A stretch of 64,000 nucleotides of DNA from Lunularia cruciata. Taxonomy: Eukaryota; Streptophyta; Marchantiopsida; Lunulariales; Lunulariaceae. Of this stretch, positions 23,402-33,720 are shown one piece after another. The notes under the pieces are model-generated. The model did no database searches, was not told where the DNA came from, and saw only the letters and a list, made by a program, of their open reading frames with translations. Positions within the stretch are counted from its first letter, which is position 1. Each line of letters opens with the position of its first letter. Made by a program: the position numbers and the translations under genes. The DNA is taken from assembly GCA_948567375.1 (NCBI GenBank), contig OX419759.1:61718593-61782592 (forward strand). The letters run 5' to 3'.

Positions 23402-24972
23402 CTATCCTACTGGCACTCCAAGAACACGAAGTCCCTCTGTGGATGTGATACACCCCTCTGGAAGCTCAAGGTGGGGAGGGATACCTAAAGGAGACCATGC
23501 ACTACACTTTGACACCTTGACTCTCAAGCCTGCAAGATGTAGCTTGGTAGTCAAGTAGTCAAAGGCCTGCCTAATCTGATCTACAGGGCCTACGATGTGT
23601 GTATCATCTGCCAAGGATGGAAATACACAACCTGGCATGCCAAGGATGGAAATACACAACCTGGCATGGCCAAAGTAGTAGACAGGAGAGCTCTAAAGTG
23701 AGCCATGGCAAATAAGGGCCCCCCCAAAGGATCTCCCTGACGTGTACCAACAGCTGACTCCAAGACGGTGACTCCCTCCTGTGAACCACCATGCTGGTAG
23801 TAAAGGGAAGCAGGAGAGCCATAAAAAGACCGCACAAAAGGAATGAGACTCGCCAAGGATCCACCAGCCTCCCTAAGCTCTCTAAAGATGGATGCACATG
23901 AGACGCTATTAAAAGCGTTCTCAACATCCACCTGCAGGACGACCCACTCCGGATGGATATCTAGGAGTGCTCTAATGCCTAGAGATATAGCCTCACATCC
24001 TCCAGGTGTAGCTACTCCAAACTGATGTGTACTAAGGTGCTATCAAAAGTGAGAACGATGCTGAAGGACAATGGTACGACTGACCAAATGCAAAAAGATC
24101 TCTCCAATAGCAATCGGTCTAATGCCTCCCGTGTCCTTCTCGATCGCAAGAAGTCGACTAGCACGTAAGACCCGACTAACAGACATAGGAATATCTCCTC
24201 TCGCTACTGCTGTAGCCACCTGAAACAACTCGGTAAAACCACTAGAAGGATCATCTGCATGGAAGCAATCTCTAAGGTGCTCATAAACCATCCCTGACAA
24301 GCCTCCTGAGGAAAGGCGAGGGGCAGTGCACAATGCTTGTGCAAATAGCGACCTATCAAGACATAAAGGCTACTCAGGTTGATAATCTAAGATCTCTAGT
24401 GGTAGTCCCTCTACTGCTATAGGATGCAATGAGCGTAGGGAAGAGATGGTCTCATCAGTAGGACTCGCTATAGACAAAGGGTGTAGCGCTCGTGCTGCTC
24501 TACTAAGCTCTCCCGCCTGACCCAATGTCCTACATCGTCTTAATCGAGTGGAATCTGTGGTATCCTATGGCGATGTCTGTCTCCTAAATCGTGTAGCCCT
24601 AACAGACTCCTCCTGAAGGGCTGCCCAATCCCCCGCTCGGAATCGACAAAATCTAGCCGCCACCTCTCTATGCCCCGCACGTCCCCCTCTAGCATAACGA
24701 AGACACCATCGAGGGAGTAGGAGGAATAGGAACCACGCTAACTCGTCCAAGGGATCACGTGCCAAACGATCCAGTGGTAGGCAAAAAGCCTGTCTAGCCT
24801 CATCATGGAGTGTGCGGGGTAGCCTATGGAATAGACGTGGACATGGAAAACTAGTCTCAAATAACCCCAAAATGCAACCCGCCTGAGAAGCTAACCACTC
24901 CCACGACTCGATCGGTATCCCTGGAACGATCAACGAAGGTATAGAAGAAGCGTGTGTAATCTCGAGTGTCAC
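23402..24972 (-). pseudogene. LINE-R linker and reverse transcriptase, interrupted
   Basis: Reading on the - strand from 24972: a linker (WLASQAGCILGLFETSFPCP) to 24565, then the RT fingers (24333-24043, GIRPIAIGEIFLHLVSR), palm motif A (DVENAFNSV, 23931 onward), motif B (GTRQGDPLGGPLFA) and the catalytic motif C (SLADDTHIVG, near 23610-23590). Most interruptions are TGA or TAG in one constant frame, as expected from C-to-T decay. A 29-bp tandem duplication at 23609-23666 shifts the frame just before motif C. The enzyme is therefore not functional. Confidence 0.8.
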
Positions 24973-24990
24973 TATTGTCGATGAAGTCGC

Positions 24991-25134
24991 TCATCTCACG
25001 TGGGCATCCCAAGTGGTCCAATCATAGTCCTTGTGCATCCTTCCCACATGGGTCTTTACACCTTGCGAGATAAAGCGTCGGTGACACACCGGGCATGGTG
25101 TATCCCGACCCGCTCTAGGCGACCACACATGGGA
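24991..25134 (-). pseudogene. LINE-R N-terminal C2H2 zinc finger
   Basis: An ATG at 25134 opens MATPSHVWSPRAGRD followed by CPVC-x12-HVGRMH, a classic C2H2 finger, then W-rich sequence and TGA at 24991-24993 in the same frame as the downstream linker. In R2-like elements such a finger contacts target DNA. The in-phase ATG 38 codons further upstream (25248) is less likely, because the intervening residues are hydrophobic and low in complexity. Confidence 0.7.
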
Positions 25135-25250
25135 AGGTGTTGCCATGGCTAGCACAAGAATAGTGATAGTAACACATGATACTCCTCTCCATATCTCACC
25201 ATATCTGCAAAACCACAACCTCTCACATAAGAAAACAATCTCTCCCAACC

Positions 25251-25720
25251 CTAAAATTTATAAACTCTCATAACTTTCAATTTCCGTCTCCAAAATTTTC
25301 AAATTAATTTCATATGAAACTTAATCATGAAAATCCAGAGATTAGAAATGAAAATTCATAACACATCACTCTCAATGTATAATGATCACTCTCAACCCTA
25401 AAAAAGCTAAAAAACTTTATAACTTTCTACTCTATTCTCCATAGTCTTCAATCTAGATGCCAATGGAACCTAAATTGAAAAACAAAGAGAATCGTCTATT
25501 CACCGGAAGGCTACATGCTAGAGAGCACTCAGATTTTATCAAAATTGTCTCACTTGAAGGCTACATGCTAGAGAGCACTCAGATTTTATCAAAATTATCT
25601 CAAATCTCTACCTCTCCTCTCCCGTCTCCACACTCTCCCCGCAGCTCCTCATCAAAGGGAACTCAAGGCACCATATCATTGCGGTAGATTACTCTATAGT
25701 ACCTTCGTTTTGTACCATTT
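25251..25720. repeat. Non-coding stretch with a 2 x 51-bp tandem duplication
   Basis: AT-rich DNA that may be the LINE-R 5' UTR. The unit GAAGGCTACATGCTAGAGAG and its context occur twice (about 25506 and 25557) with one or two changes. There is no gene. Confidence 0.6.
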
Positions 25721-25724
25721 TCGT

Positions 25725-25991
25725 TTATCTTTTCGTGGAAAACATTTTGTCCCCCACTCGAGGTTGTCCAAATGTATAGACTGCAGCCAACCGGCCGGTG
25801 ATGGAATTCTCGCCCTTAAAAAGCAGAAGGGCCGTGTAGAGCGCCGCTAGGGCGCCACCTAGACTGTGCCCTGTGACGAAAAGCTTTGGGTCGTTATGCT
25901 CCTTCATTAGATTCTCAAGCTTCTGGGTCACACGATCGAACGCGCATATCTTCTCTGGATCCTCCTGCACAGCCGGTGATAGTCCGCACAT
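25725..25991 (-). pseudogene. Class 3 (alpha/beta hydrolase) triacylglycerol lipase fragment
   Basis: An 88-codon open frame with the nucleophile elbow GHSLGGALAALY (catalytic Ser of G-x-S-x-G, near residue 43) and the following strand VYTFGQPRVGD, both hallmarks of plant class 3 lipases such as oil-body lipases. About 35 residues precede the elbow. Everything upstream (oxyanion and lid region) and downstream of QPRVGDK, including the catalytic Asp and His, is missing; the reading ends in MFSTKR and a stop unlike the family. It may be one exon of a broken gene or a captured fragment next to LINE-R. It is not functional as it stands. Confidence 0.7.
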
Positions 25992-26203
25992 GGGACCGGT
26001 ACACTACATCAACGTGACGATCCATAAAGGCTAGCTAGAACTCTCGCGCGGGAGCACGAATTTGCATCTCGAGCGCGAAGAGACAAGCGCTGATGGAAAA
26101 AACAGGGAGAAAACAGAATCGTCGAAAGACAGAGGGTTGAGATCAAGACCACATCCGAGCATGACGACAACCGCATCGTGCCCAAACCTTTCCATCGAAG
26201 AGG

Positions 26204-26565
26204 GTGGTAATGAGCCCAGAAATTAAGCTCAAGAAACTTAATTAATCTGTTGTTTAGATGTTCACATATCTTTTCCTAATTTCTTATGTTGAACGGAACC
26301 AGTCGAGATTGTCTGTTCTTCAGTCTAACCTAAGCTGGAGATAAGATTAATAACAGTAACATGGCAAAACTGATATCGATCGCCATGGTGGTAATGAGAC
26401 CAGGAATTAAGCCCAACCAACTCAGTTAATCGGTAGTTTAGATGTTTACATATGCTTTTCTGATATCTTAAGTTCAACGGAACCAATCGAGAATGTCTGT
26501 TATTCAATACATTCAAAGCTGGAGATAAAATTGGGAACGATTACTTGATATCGATCGTCATTCAC
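26204..26565. repeat. Tandem duplication, 2 x ~184 bp
   Basis: A unit starting GTGGTAATGAG is repeated at 26388 with about 15% divergence and small indels. It is non-coding. Confidence 0.85.
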
Positions 26566-27701
26566 CTCTAGCAGCGGATTTTCATACTGTCAGTTCTTCG
26601 CTACTCAAGAATGAGAAGGAAAGAGTAGAACGTAGTTATGCGTCTCTCACCACATCCCTTGCATTTTAAGTCATCCTTCCGAACGATTCCGTTTCACTTC
26701 GGGTTGCCAGACCCCATTCTTCCACAAACTCAACGTGGACTTTACCCAACTCCAAAAATTCGCACCATGAAAAATCCATTGCCGTGCTCCAGTCTAGAGC
26801 ATTGAATGGCTCCGTTCCTCTCCATGCGACTACAATTGCTCTGGCATCTTTTGGTCGATCAGTGGCTATGAAAACTTGTGTATTATTTTGCTTTTGGTAC
26901 TCTGTACAAGAACGAAAAAGGCTGTCCGACGTTAGTTCAGCTCGCGAACTTTTTCAATTCCTCGGTGGTTTTCCACCCAGCTCCATAAGCTTCTATCTAG
27001 CTCTAGTTTTTTAAAGTTTCATGATCACTTGCAAGATTTCTACATAATATCCCAATTGCGTCTCTGAAAGCGACTGTATCCAAGGAGCTTATTCCTGATT
27101 CAGTTTTCTTCATGATAGTGAAATATCAGGAGCAAACTTGATTCCTAGGAAGTTAATATTATGAAGCTATTCATTAGTACGTAGGAAACAAAGGTTTCTA
27201 GGTCTTGTTACTCGGACAAACTTGAAGGATCGGGATGTTATTTGGTTCATATCCAGATTACTTTGGACATTGATTCAGGTTTCGTGTTTTTTTTCTGCAC
27301 GGTTCCGTAATGCTAATTACGTCCACTTGCTATGTTTGTAAAACTTAGAGTCATATTATGGATCCACGAAGACTATCTGGAAACCTTCTCCCAATCCTCT
27401 AGCAAAACACTCTCGTGTAGATTCATACATGTTTGAATGGTTACTCTCTTCTGCTAGGTTATGATCAGTATGATTCCCATATTTTTGAAGCACTAGAATC
27501 GGCCCAGGACCTATGTGCCTCTCGCCTGCTACCAAGTGCAAAGTACAACTCTCCTGATTGGTTATCACCTTTATATATGTACAGGGTTGGGGGCGAACCT
27601 CACTGTGTCAACATGGTGGCCGAGTGAAGCACTGCAGTTCTAGTACTGTGTGCACGATCCTGAGATCCACTTAGACCGCTTCCAAGCGACCCGATTCGCA
27701 G
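26566..27701. other. Upstream region of the PPO pseudogene
   Basis: No gene is supported. The last ~110 bp (27590-27701) match the 5' leader of the intact PPO gene (48838-48950, inverted), which fixes the homologous transcript leader. A TATA-like TTTATATATG occurs near 27570, about 130 bp before the ATG. Confidence 0.45.
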
Positions 27702-28788
27702 ATGGACAAACTCGTGTGCTCCAAACGAGGTCCGGGAGGGGGCAGTGCTTCAAACAGAGCATCCATGTGGAGCACTTATGTGTTGGCAACTGTGTTCTGC
27801 AGACAAGTTCTGCAGCTTGGGCAACTCGCCGATGCAGCACCAATTCTGGCTTCCAGTGCCGCAACATCACCCGGGGACCAGTTGAACGGGGACCAGTTGG
27901 TGTGCTGCCTACCTAACCTAAAAAATTTGTGCTTCCTACTGTTACTTCCCTGCGTGAAAGGAAACCCGCACATGAACTAGCAAAAGACCCTGAATATGTC
28001 TCGAAGTACAATTTGGCGTATGCCAGAATGAAGGATTTGCCGGGCGATGACCCCAGAAGTCTCCTCAAGCAATGGCATACACATTGTTCTTTCTGCAATG
28101 AGGCATTCAACCAAAAGTTCACTCCATATCCACAGGGTCAGCCGACCGGCCAACATCTCAAGTGCATTACAGTTGTACTTTTCTTCCATGGCATAGGATG
28201 TTAATATACTTCCATGAGAAAATTCTGGGTAGCTTGATCAATGATCCCGATTGCGCTCTTCCGTTCTGGAACAACCATTTTCCTGGAACTAATGCAAATT
28301 GGATAACTAGCATGTTCCTCGCGGACTTCCCACTCACATTCGCAAACGGCACCAAGGTCGACAATTTTCAACTCGTCAACGCCAACAGGAACCCGGCCCA
28401 TTTCCCACGGAAAGCTCTTCCACTGGCTTACAATGCTGAGGGTGAACTAAATGGAACGCAACATTTTACAGACCAGCAGATCATAGATGACAACTTGCTT
28501 ATCATTTGGAACGCTATGGTCAACCAAATCAGCAGTCAGCGATTTCTCGGTGGTCCTTACCGCAATGGTACCAACAATTCGGACAGTTGTGTCCCAGTGG
28601 GGCAAACTCCAGGAATAGCTGGTGCAGCAGAAGATCTGCACGACCATGCCCACGAATGGGTGGGCTTGTACAACCCAGAAGAGCCCGACAATCCAGACAT
28701 GGGAAATTTTATCTACGCTGGACGTGACCCCATTTTCTACAATCATCACACCAACATGGATCGCTTATGGGACGTGTGGAAAACTCAA
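27702..28788 (+). pseudogene. Polyphenol oxidase (tyrosinase family) pseudogene, frameshifted and 3'-truncated
   Basis: A close relative of the intact PPO at 47002-48837. It starts with the same MDKLVCS...MWSTYV leader. The frame shifts near 27915 (into LPTVTSLRERKPAHEL) and again near 28165, inside the Cu-A region. The WD pair of the family's LPFWNWDNH is deleted, leaving LPFWNNH. Cu-A (HCSFCNEAF; FLPWHRML) and Cu-B (HDHAHEWVG; FYNHHTNMDRLW) are still readable. Similarity ends at DVWKT (28788), where repeat R begins, so the DWL and KFDV-like regions are missing. It cannot encode an active oxidase. Whether an intron once lay at the break cannot be decided here. Confidence 0.9.
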
Positions 28789-29195
28789 AACATCCAAAAC
28801 ATGATGTTAATTTTTTCTCACGATCTTTAGAAAAATAACTTAAACCTGACACGTTATACGCGCCTGTAAACACGTTTGCTGTTGTGAAGTACCGAATGAA
28901 AGAGGCTAGGGCAATCCATTGTTCCACTGGCATTTTACTTAGCAGTAGTAACTTGAAGACGGTTCTGAAGACCACGTTTCTAATTGCTGTGGATATATAT
29001 GCCATGTTTCGCAACCTAGGAAACAAATATTTTATTGTCAAAGCGAGGAAATGTTTCGAGTTTCGTGCGATTTGAATGTCTAAGAGCTGGATAGCGTGGG
29101 ACGTTTCGAGTTTCTTGCGACCTGGATGTCTACGAGCTGGAAACTACCTTCTAGACATCAGCGTAAAACCTTTGGGAGTACAAAACTTTGTCCGG
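28789..29195 (+). repeat. Repeat R, copy 1
   Basis: About 400 bp repeated in inverted orientation at 61083-61493. It contains an internal 50-bp duplication (GTTTCGAGTTTC at 29053 and 29103) that is also present in the other copy. It abuts the broken end of the PPO pseudogene on the left and the Copia-A LTR on the right. Its origin is unknown. Confidence 0.85.
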
Positions 29196-29882
29196 TGTGA
29201 TAATAGTCACTACTCGACACCCTGCAGTAATCTACTCATGCACATCAAGGGAAGTCTTACACTACTCAACGCTCTGTCTATTTTCTCTTATGAGTGACAT
29301 GATAGCTAGGAAAAGCATTATTACATTATAATTAGACATAAAAAAGAATGACTTTAACTGCTGACGATACTCAAGAACACGTGTGAAGATAAAATGTAGC
29401 TGAGACGTTTCTTAGTTCAGCACTCCTGAGATGCGTACTTCCGACTAAATAAGTTTCAAATAACGCCAGTGAGCATGAAAGTGGACAGCACGTACAGAAA
29501 AGGCAAAATGCAAATGAAGATCAGTATAAATTGTGGAGTGCATCAGCTGGACTTGCATGTGATGGATGTGTTGAGTATGTCTCGGTATTTGATCTAGGAA
29601 TGCGAGTCTTCTAGATCCAACTGTAGACTACCTTCTATGATCTATGTAGTAGTCTGTTTAGGCTGCTACGGCCTGAGCAGCCTTTGAGTCTAGTGACCAG
29701 AGGTATAAAGGTCCATGAAGAGATCTAGCTTAACAGTACTTTGTTGAGAGTATTCTTGAGGATGGGATTGAGGAAAGCAATTTATGAATTGTATAACATT
29801 TGCAATGTTTCAATAAATAATATGTGAGAGTGTTTGGCAGGTAATGCAGCTTTCAAGATATCTTATGGATAGTTTTGTAACA
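29196..29882 (+). repeat. 5' LTR of Copia-A (~687 bp)
   Basis: Runs from TGTGATAATAGTC to TTGTAACA and is followed at once by a primer-binding site. Its match, inverted, is about 55460-56281, and its first 148 bp recur at 60935-61082. Confidence 0.75.
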
Positions 29883-29884
29883 AT

Positions 29885-29896
29885 TGGTATTAGAGC
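29885..29896 (+). other. Primer-binding site of Copia-A
   Basis: TGGTATTAGAGC is one change from the plant Ty1/copia site TGGTATCAGAGC, which pairs with initiator tRNA-Met. It starts two bases after the LTR end. Confidence 0.8.
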
Positions 29897-32330
29897 AAAG
29901 TTGATCTAAAGATTTACAACGGTTGGAAGAATATCAATATCGTATGAAAAATTGCAGAGGAGGAATTTGACAGGAAGAACAACTTTGGGTGGTAGCAATA
30001 GAAGATGAGGGACTTGCTTGTACAGAAAGAGTAGCATAGATTGCTAGGAGGAAAAAAGTGACAATGAGTGGGAGGGTGCAGATCCGAGAGGTAATAGTAT
30101 GATTTAATTAAATCTTTCTGATGAAGAGTTATATGATGAAAGAGGACTGGGCACCAAAGGTGTGGTCACAATTAGATAATTTATATATGACAAAGTCCTT
30201 GAAAAATTGATTATACCTGAAACAAAACTTCTATATATTGCACATCAAGGAGTGCTAAAGCACCTTGAAGCACATCTTCCACATGTTCAACAAAATCATT
30301 GTGAGTTGATGAGTATAGAGGCTACTTTATATGAAGACAATAAGGTATTATTGTTATTGATTTCATTGCCTTTCCCATATGAGCATCTAGTCACAACACT
30401 AGAATGGGAAAGATTTTATACATTTTGAAGAGGTTACTCTAAACTTACTATCAAAATGGGATGGGTAAAAAATCTAACCAAGAGGATAATAATCCTAAGG
30501 CTTTGTTTTTTTATTAGAGGTAGGGCAATAAAAATAGGATAGATCAAGGATAAAAATAGCCATGCACTTGTAGCACCTACTTCTAGGCCATGAAGTGAAC
30601 ATGGTCTAAGCAAATTATCCATAAGACAATTATTGAAGGGCATAAAAGCTGTACAAGCATTGTTTAATAGGAAGAAAGGGAGTGAAATTTAAACTATAAG
30701 AATTTTGAAGTTTGGAATTCTGCACTCAAAACTCCAAATTCTGGAGCACTGTATTTTATATCCTTGGTAGAAAACTACTATAAGGGAGCATGGAAGGTCT
30801 ACACCATGAAGTAAAAATTAGAAGTCTTCTCCCTCTTTAAACAATGGAAGTGATGATAGAAATATATCAAGAGGAGAATGAACTGTGTGAGATAATTGCA
30901 AAGAACACAAATTTGGGAAGTTTGAATGGTTTTCTAAGAGCAAAAGGATAATCCATCACTTCACCATACCATGGTGTGGTGGAGTGGATAAATCATACAC
31001 TCTTGGAGAGAGCTTGGAGTATGTTAACCAAATCCAGATTGGGAAAGAGCTTTTGAGTAGGAACTCTACTTTTGAGTAGGAAGATTCTCCAAAGATAGGG
31101 AATCTTGGGAAATCTTCTTGTAGGAAGCTCATAACAGCATGGTGAGGTATTGTAGGAAAGTTCTCAATGAGGCAAAAAAGGAGGAAGAAAACCAAACTTT
31201 TTCCCTTAGAGGTGAGAACGTTTTTTTTAGGCCTAATTCATCCATTGAGGCCTCTGAAATTGGCTTTGAGTTTTTGGGTGTTTTTGGGCTCTCCCCTATT
31301 AGTGGAAATACTCTTTTTGTGACACCTCTATCTGATCTACTTAGACCATCATATATAACATCCCTCAAGATATCACCAAGCCAATTTCCACCTCTAGATA
31401 ATATATCTAGCAAATGGTATTACAACCAAGCACTCCCATCAAAATGTTGTGGTGGAGTGGATAAATCATACACTCTTAGACAGAGCTTGGTGTATGTTAA
31501 CCAACTCCAGCTTGGAGAAGAGCTTTTGGGTAAAAGCTATAAACACCACTCATTATTTGGTAAACATTCTTTCTCTACTGCTCTTGAGCATGGTACACCA
31601 ATGGAAAAATTGAAAGGTCAGCCTGTAGATTACTTTTCCTTAGCTCGTTTAGATGTATAAATTATGTTCATATTTCACCAGAGCAAAGGATAAAATTAGA
31701 TCCCAAATCTTAAATTTTTATATTTTAAGATATGAGAAGGATACAAAGGATTTAGATTGTGGATCTGGTCATATGCTACCTTTTTATGAAAAGAGATGTA
31801 ATATTTGATGAGACTAGTATGATGGAGATGACTACTATATCTATGTAAGGAGTTTAATTTGAAGTACATATGTTCCTTAAAGAGGGTTTTGGGTTTGAAC
31901 TCCACTAGAACAGGAGGAAGGGAAAATTGTGGATATCCTAAAAGATGTACTTGAAACATTGCTTCTATATTTTGGTATAGGAGTGCAAAACCATGAGTAC
32001 AATAGAAAATAATTTCAAGATATCATAAGCACAATGCCCAGAAAATGAAGGGGAGAGAATATTTATGTCCAATTTTCCTTATGTTAGTGCTATTGGGAGT
32101 TTAATGTATGCAATGGTTTGCACCAAATTGGACATCTCTTATGATTAGTAAATCTTGGGAAGCAACATTGGAGTTGTAAAGTGAATACTTTGTTACTTGA
32201 AAGGGATAATAGATATTTCCAATGTCTTTGCTGAGGAGTATAACCAAGAAAGTGTCCTTACATGGTATGTGGATGTTGATTTTACCAGAGACTTGGATAA
32301 GAGGAGGTCTATAACAGATTTTTTTTTACT
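29897..32330 (+). pseudogene. Copia-A internal region, heavily decayed
   Basis: Fragments on the + strand in Ty1/copia order: gag-like (30190-30450; HCELMSIEATLYEDNK, PYEHLVTTLE), the integrase end (SPYHGVVEWINHTLLERAWS, about 30955-31020), the integrase C-terminal motif (NYVHISPEQRIKLDP, then RDVIFDE near 31800), and the RNase H end (SAIGSLMYAMVCTKLDISYD; WYVDVDFTRDLDKRRS, 32080-32320). Most of RT is absent. A ~90-bp integrase segment is present twice (30969-31060 and 31443-31530) around a ~380-bp insert. Stops and shifts are frequent, so it is dead. Confidence 0.8.
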
Positions 32331-33260
32331 CCAAAAGAGAGTAGTGTCACTCCATATAGCACACAATGGAAAAGTTAAAAAACCATTTTTACTAAAGATC
32401 TACTCCAAATTAGTCTTGAAGGTGATGGTTCATTCATCGTAGAGGTCACTTTGCTCTGCAATCACTACAGATCGAGGAATAACTTGGCCAATGGTCATTA
32501 GCACCTACTCCTTGTTAATGATTTACTTCATGAATGTCGTCTCATGACAAACGCCAAAGGTCATTATTTTTGTGAGCATTGAGCCCATACAATAATTAGT
32601 TCTTGGGTAGTTTCACCCCAAAGGTTCTATTGTTCTCCTGACTACAAGTACATCAACTTCATACTACCCTTCCCAAAAGGCATAATTTTGTAAGAGTCAT
32701 GGATTGAGTTTACTTTTACTCATTGTATTCTCCAACACTTCAGATCAAGATTGATCTCTCTCCACATTGGTTTGCTCATTTAGGTCCCTCAAAAATCACA
32801 CATTCTGATCAAGTGCAAATACATATCTTGATAGTCAAGCACAAGTGATCCTATTGCAATCTTCCTCACCACCACTCATCCAAATATGCAACCAATCACA
32901 AAGAATTTAGACTCAACCATATAAAATTGTGGAGGTTTTATAAGTATGAAGCTTCATGGGCCAAATATTCACTCTTCAGGGACTCAAATATTGACCAAAT
33001 ATTGACATCACCACTACTCATCCAAATATAAATGAAAAAATAATTGAAAATGAATGTGGTTTACATTAGGCTTAAGCCCCTTGGACTAATCCTACTTCTT
33101 TTTTGAGGAGATATTATGGCTACAATCTATGGAAAATTGTATATATACATCTACATCACTTAGTGATAATGTGATTTTATCTTATCATATCCTAACTAAT
33201 TTAAGGGCTACCTAGATGGCATATGCTGAATCAGCATCCCTCTTTTGTTCTCTACTTCTA
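32331..33260. repeat. Family X repeat, copy 1 (LTR-like part)
   Basis: Shares blocks with 39760-40500 and 61990-62720, notably GAAGGTGATGGTTCA and the later CTTAAGCCCCTTGGAC region. Non-coding, about 70% similar by eye. It directly follows Copia-A. Confidence 0.55.
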
Positions 33261-33337
33261 ATTTATTGCCTTTAGCTATTGATCATAAATGCCTTTAAGT
33301 ACAAATTTGACTATTGTTAAGAGTTGTTGGCTTACAA

Positions 33338-33720
33338 TCACAAAATCATGAATCTATATACTATTGTATGACCTTTAGCACCAAACCTCTTTTTCCTTTG
33401 GCATCTGCAATAGTAGTTCAACCTTCTCCTTGTAATATCCAAGCATGTTGAACTTCTGGTTTGTGTAACTCTTAAGACGAGGGAACAAGTGCTTGAGTTT
33501 GTTAGTTGTTGTACACCCTTTGCCTCTAATGCATGGATTTGTGTCTTCAGGTCTTGCAGCTTGGCTTGGTGCAGGAGGGTCTTGGCTAGTTTCTCCATGT
33601 GTCCCACCATTTCTTTCACTATAGACTCCATCATTGTAACCATGAAAGCATGCTCTTCTACTAGGTTAGTGTGTATGGCTTGCATCTCCCTTTGAATCTC
33701 TTGCTTTCACTGAACATAAA
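33338..33720 (-). pseudogene. Family X coiled-coil ORF remnant
   Basis: A 115-codon frame on the - strand with heptad-like hydrophobic spacing (MESIVKEMVGHMEKLAKTL, then LQDLKTQIHALEAKGVQQL). The LQ-LK-x-x-IHALEAK signature is also found at 6575-6620 and, weaker, at 63010-63060, always in family X sequence on the same strand. It has no enzyme motif and no zinc knuckle. It may be a gag-like structural protein of a non-autonomous element. It is broken downstream. Confidence 0.4.

Larger units (their letters stand above)
21866..25250 (-). mobile_element. LINE-R: non-LTR retrotransposon with restriction-like endonuclease
   Basis: A single ORF on the - strand, start near 25134, end at 22103. In order: an N-terminal C2H2 finger (CPVCHRRF...HVGRMH), a conserved linker, reverse transcriptase (GIRPIAIGE; DVENAFNSV; GTRQGDPLGGP; SLADDTHIVG), and a C-terminal CCHC-type knuckle followed by a restriction-like endonuclease pattern. 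There is no apurinic-endonuclease domain and no second ORF. This is the layout of the R2/NeSL/CRE group, which often target specific sites. The frame is broken by several stops (TGA at 24991, TAG at 24565, TAG near 24370, TGA-TAG at about 24040, others near 23402 and 23318) and one duplication frameshift. The 3' UTR carries a conserved palindromic stem. Placement in an exact clade cannot be made here. Confidence 0.85.

Noticed and set aside
28789..29195. Repeat R as an intron of the PPO gene
   Set aside because: No GT at the break (AACTCAAAAC), no downstream PPO exon on the same strand, and the intact PPO has no intron there. It is left open in the findings because a related PPO could differ.
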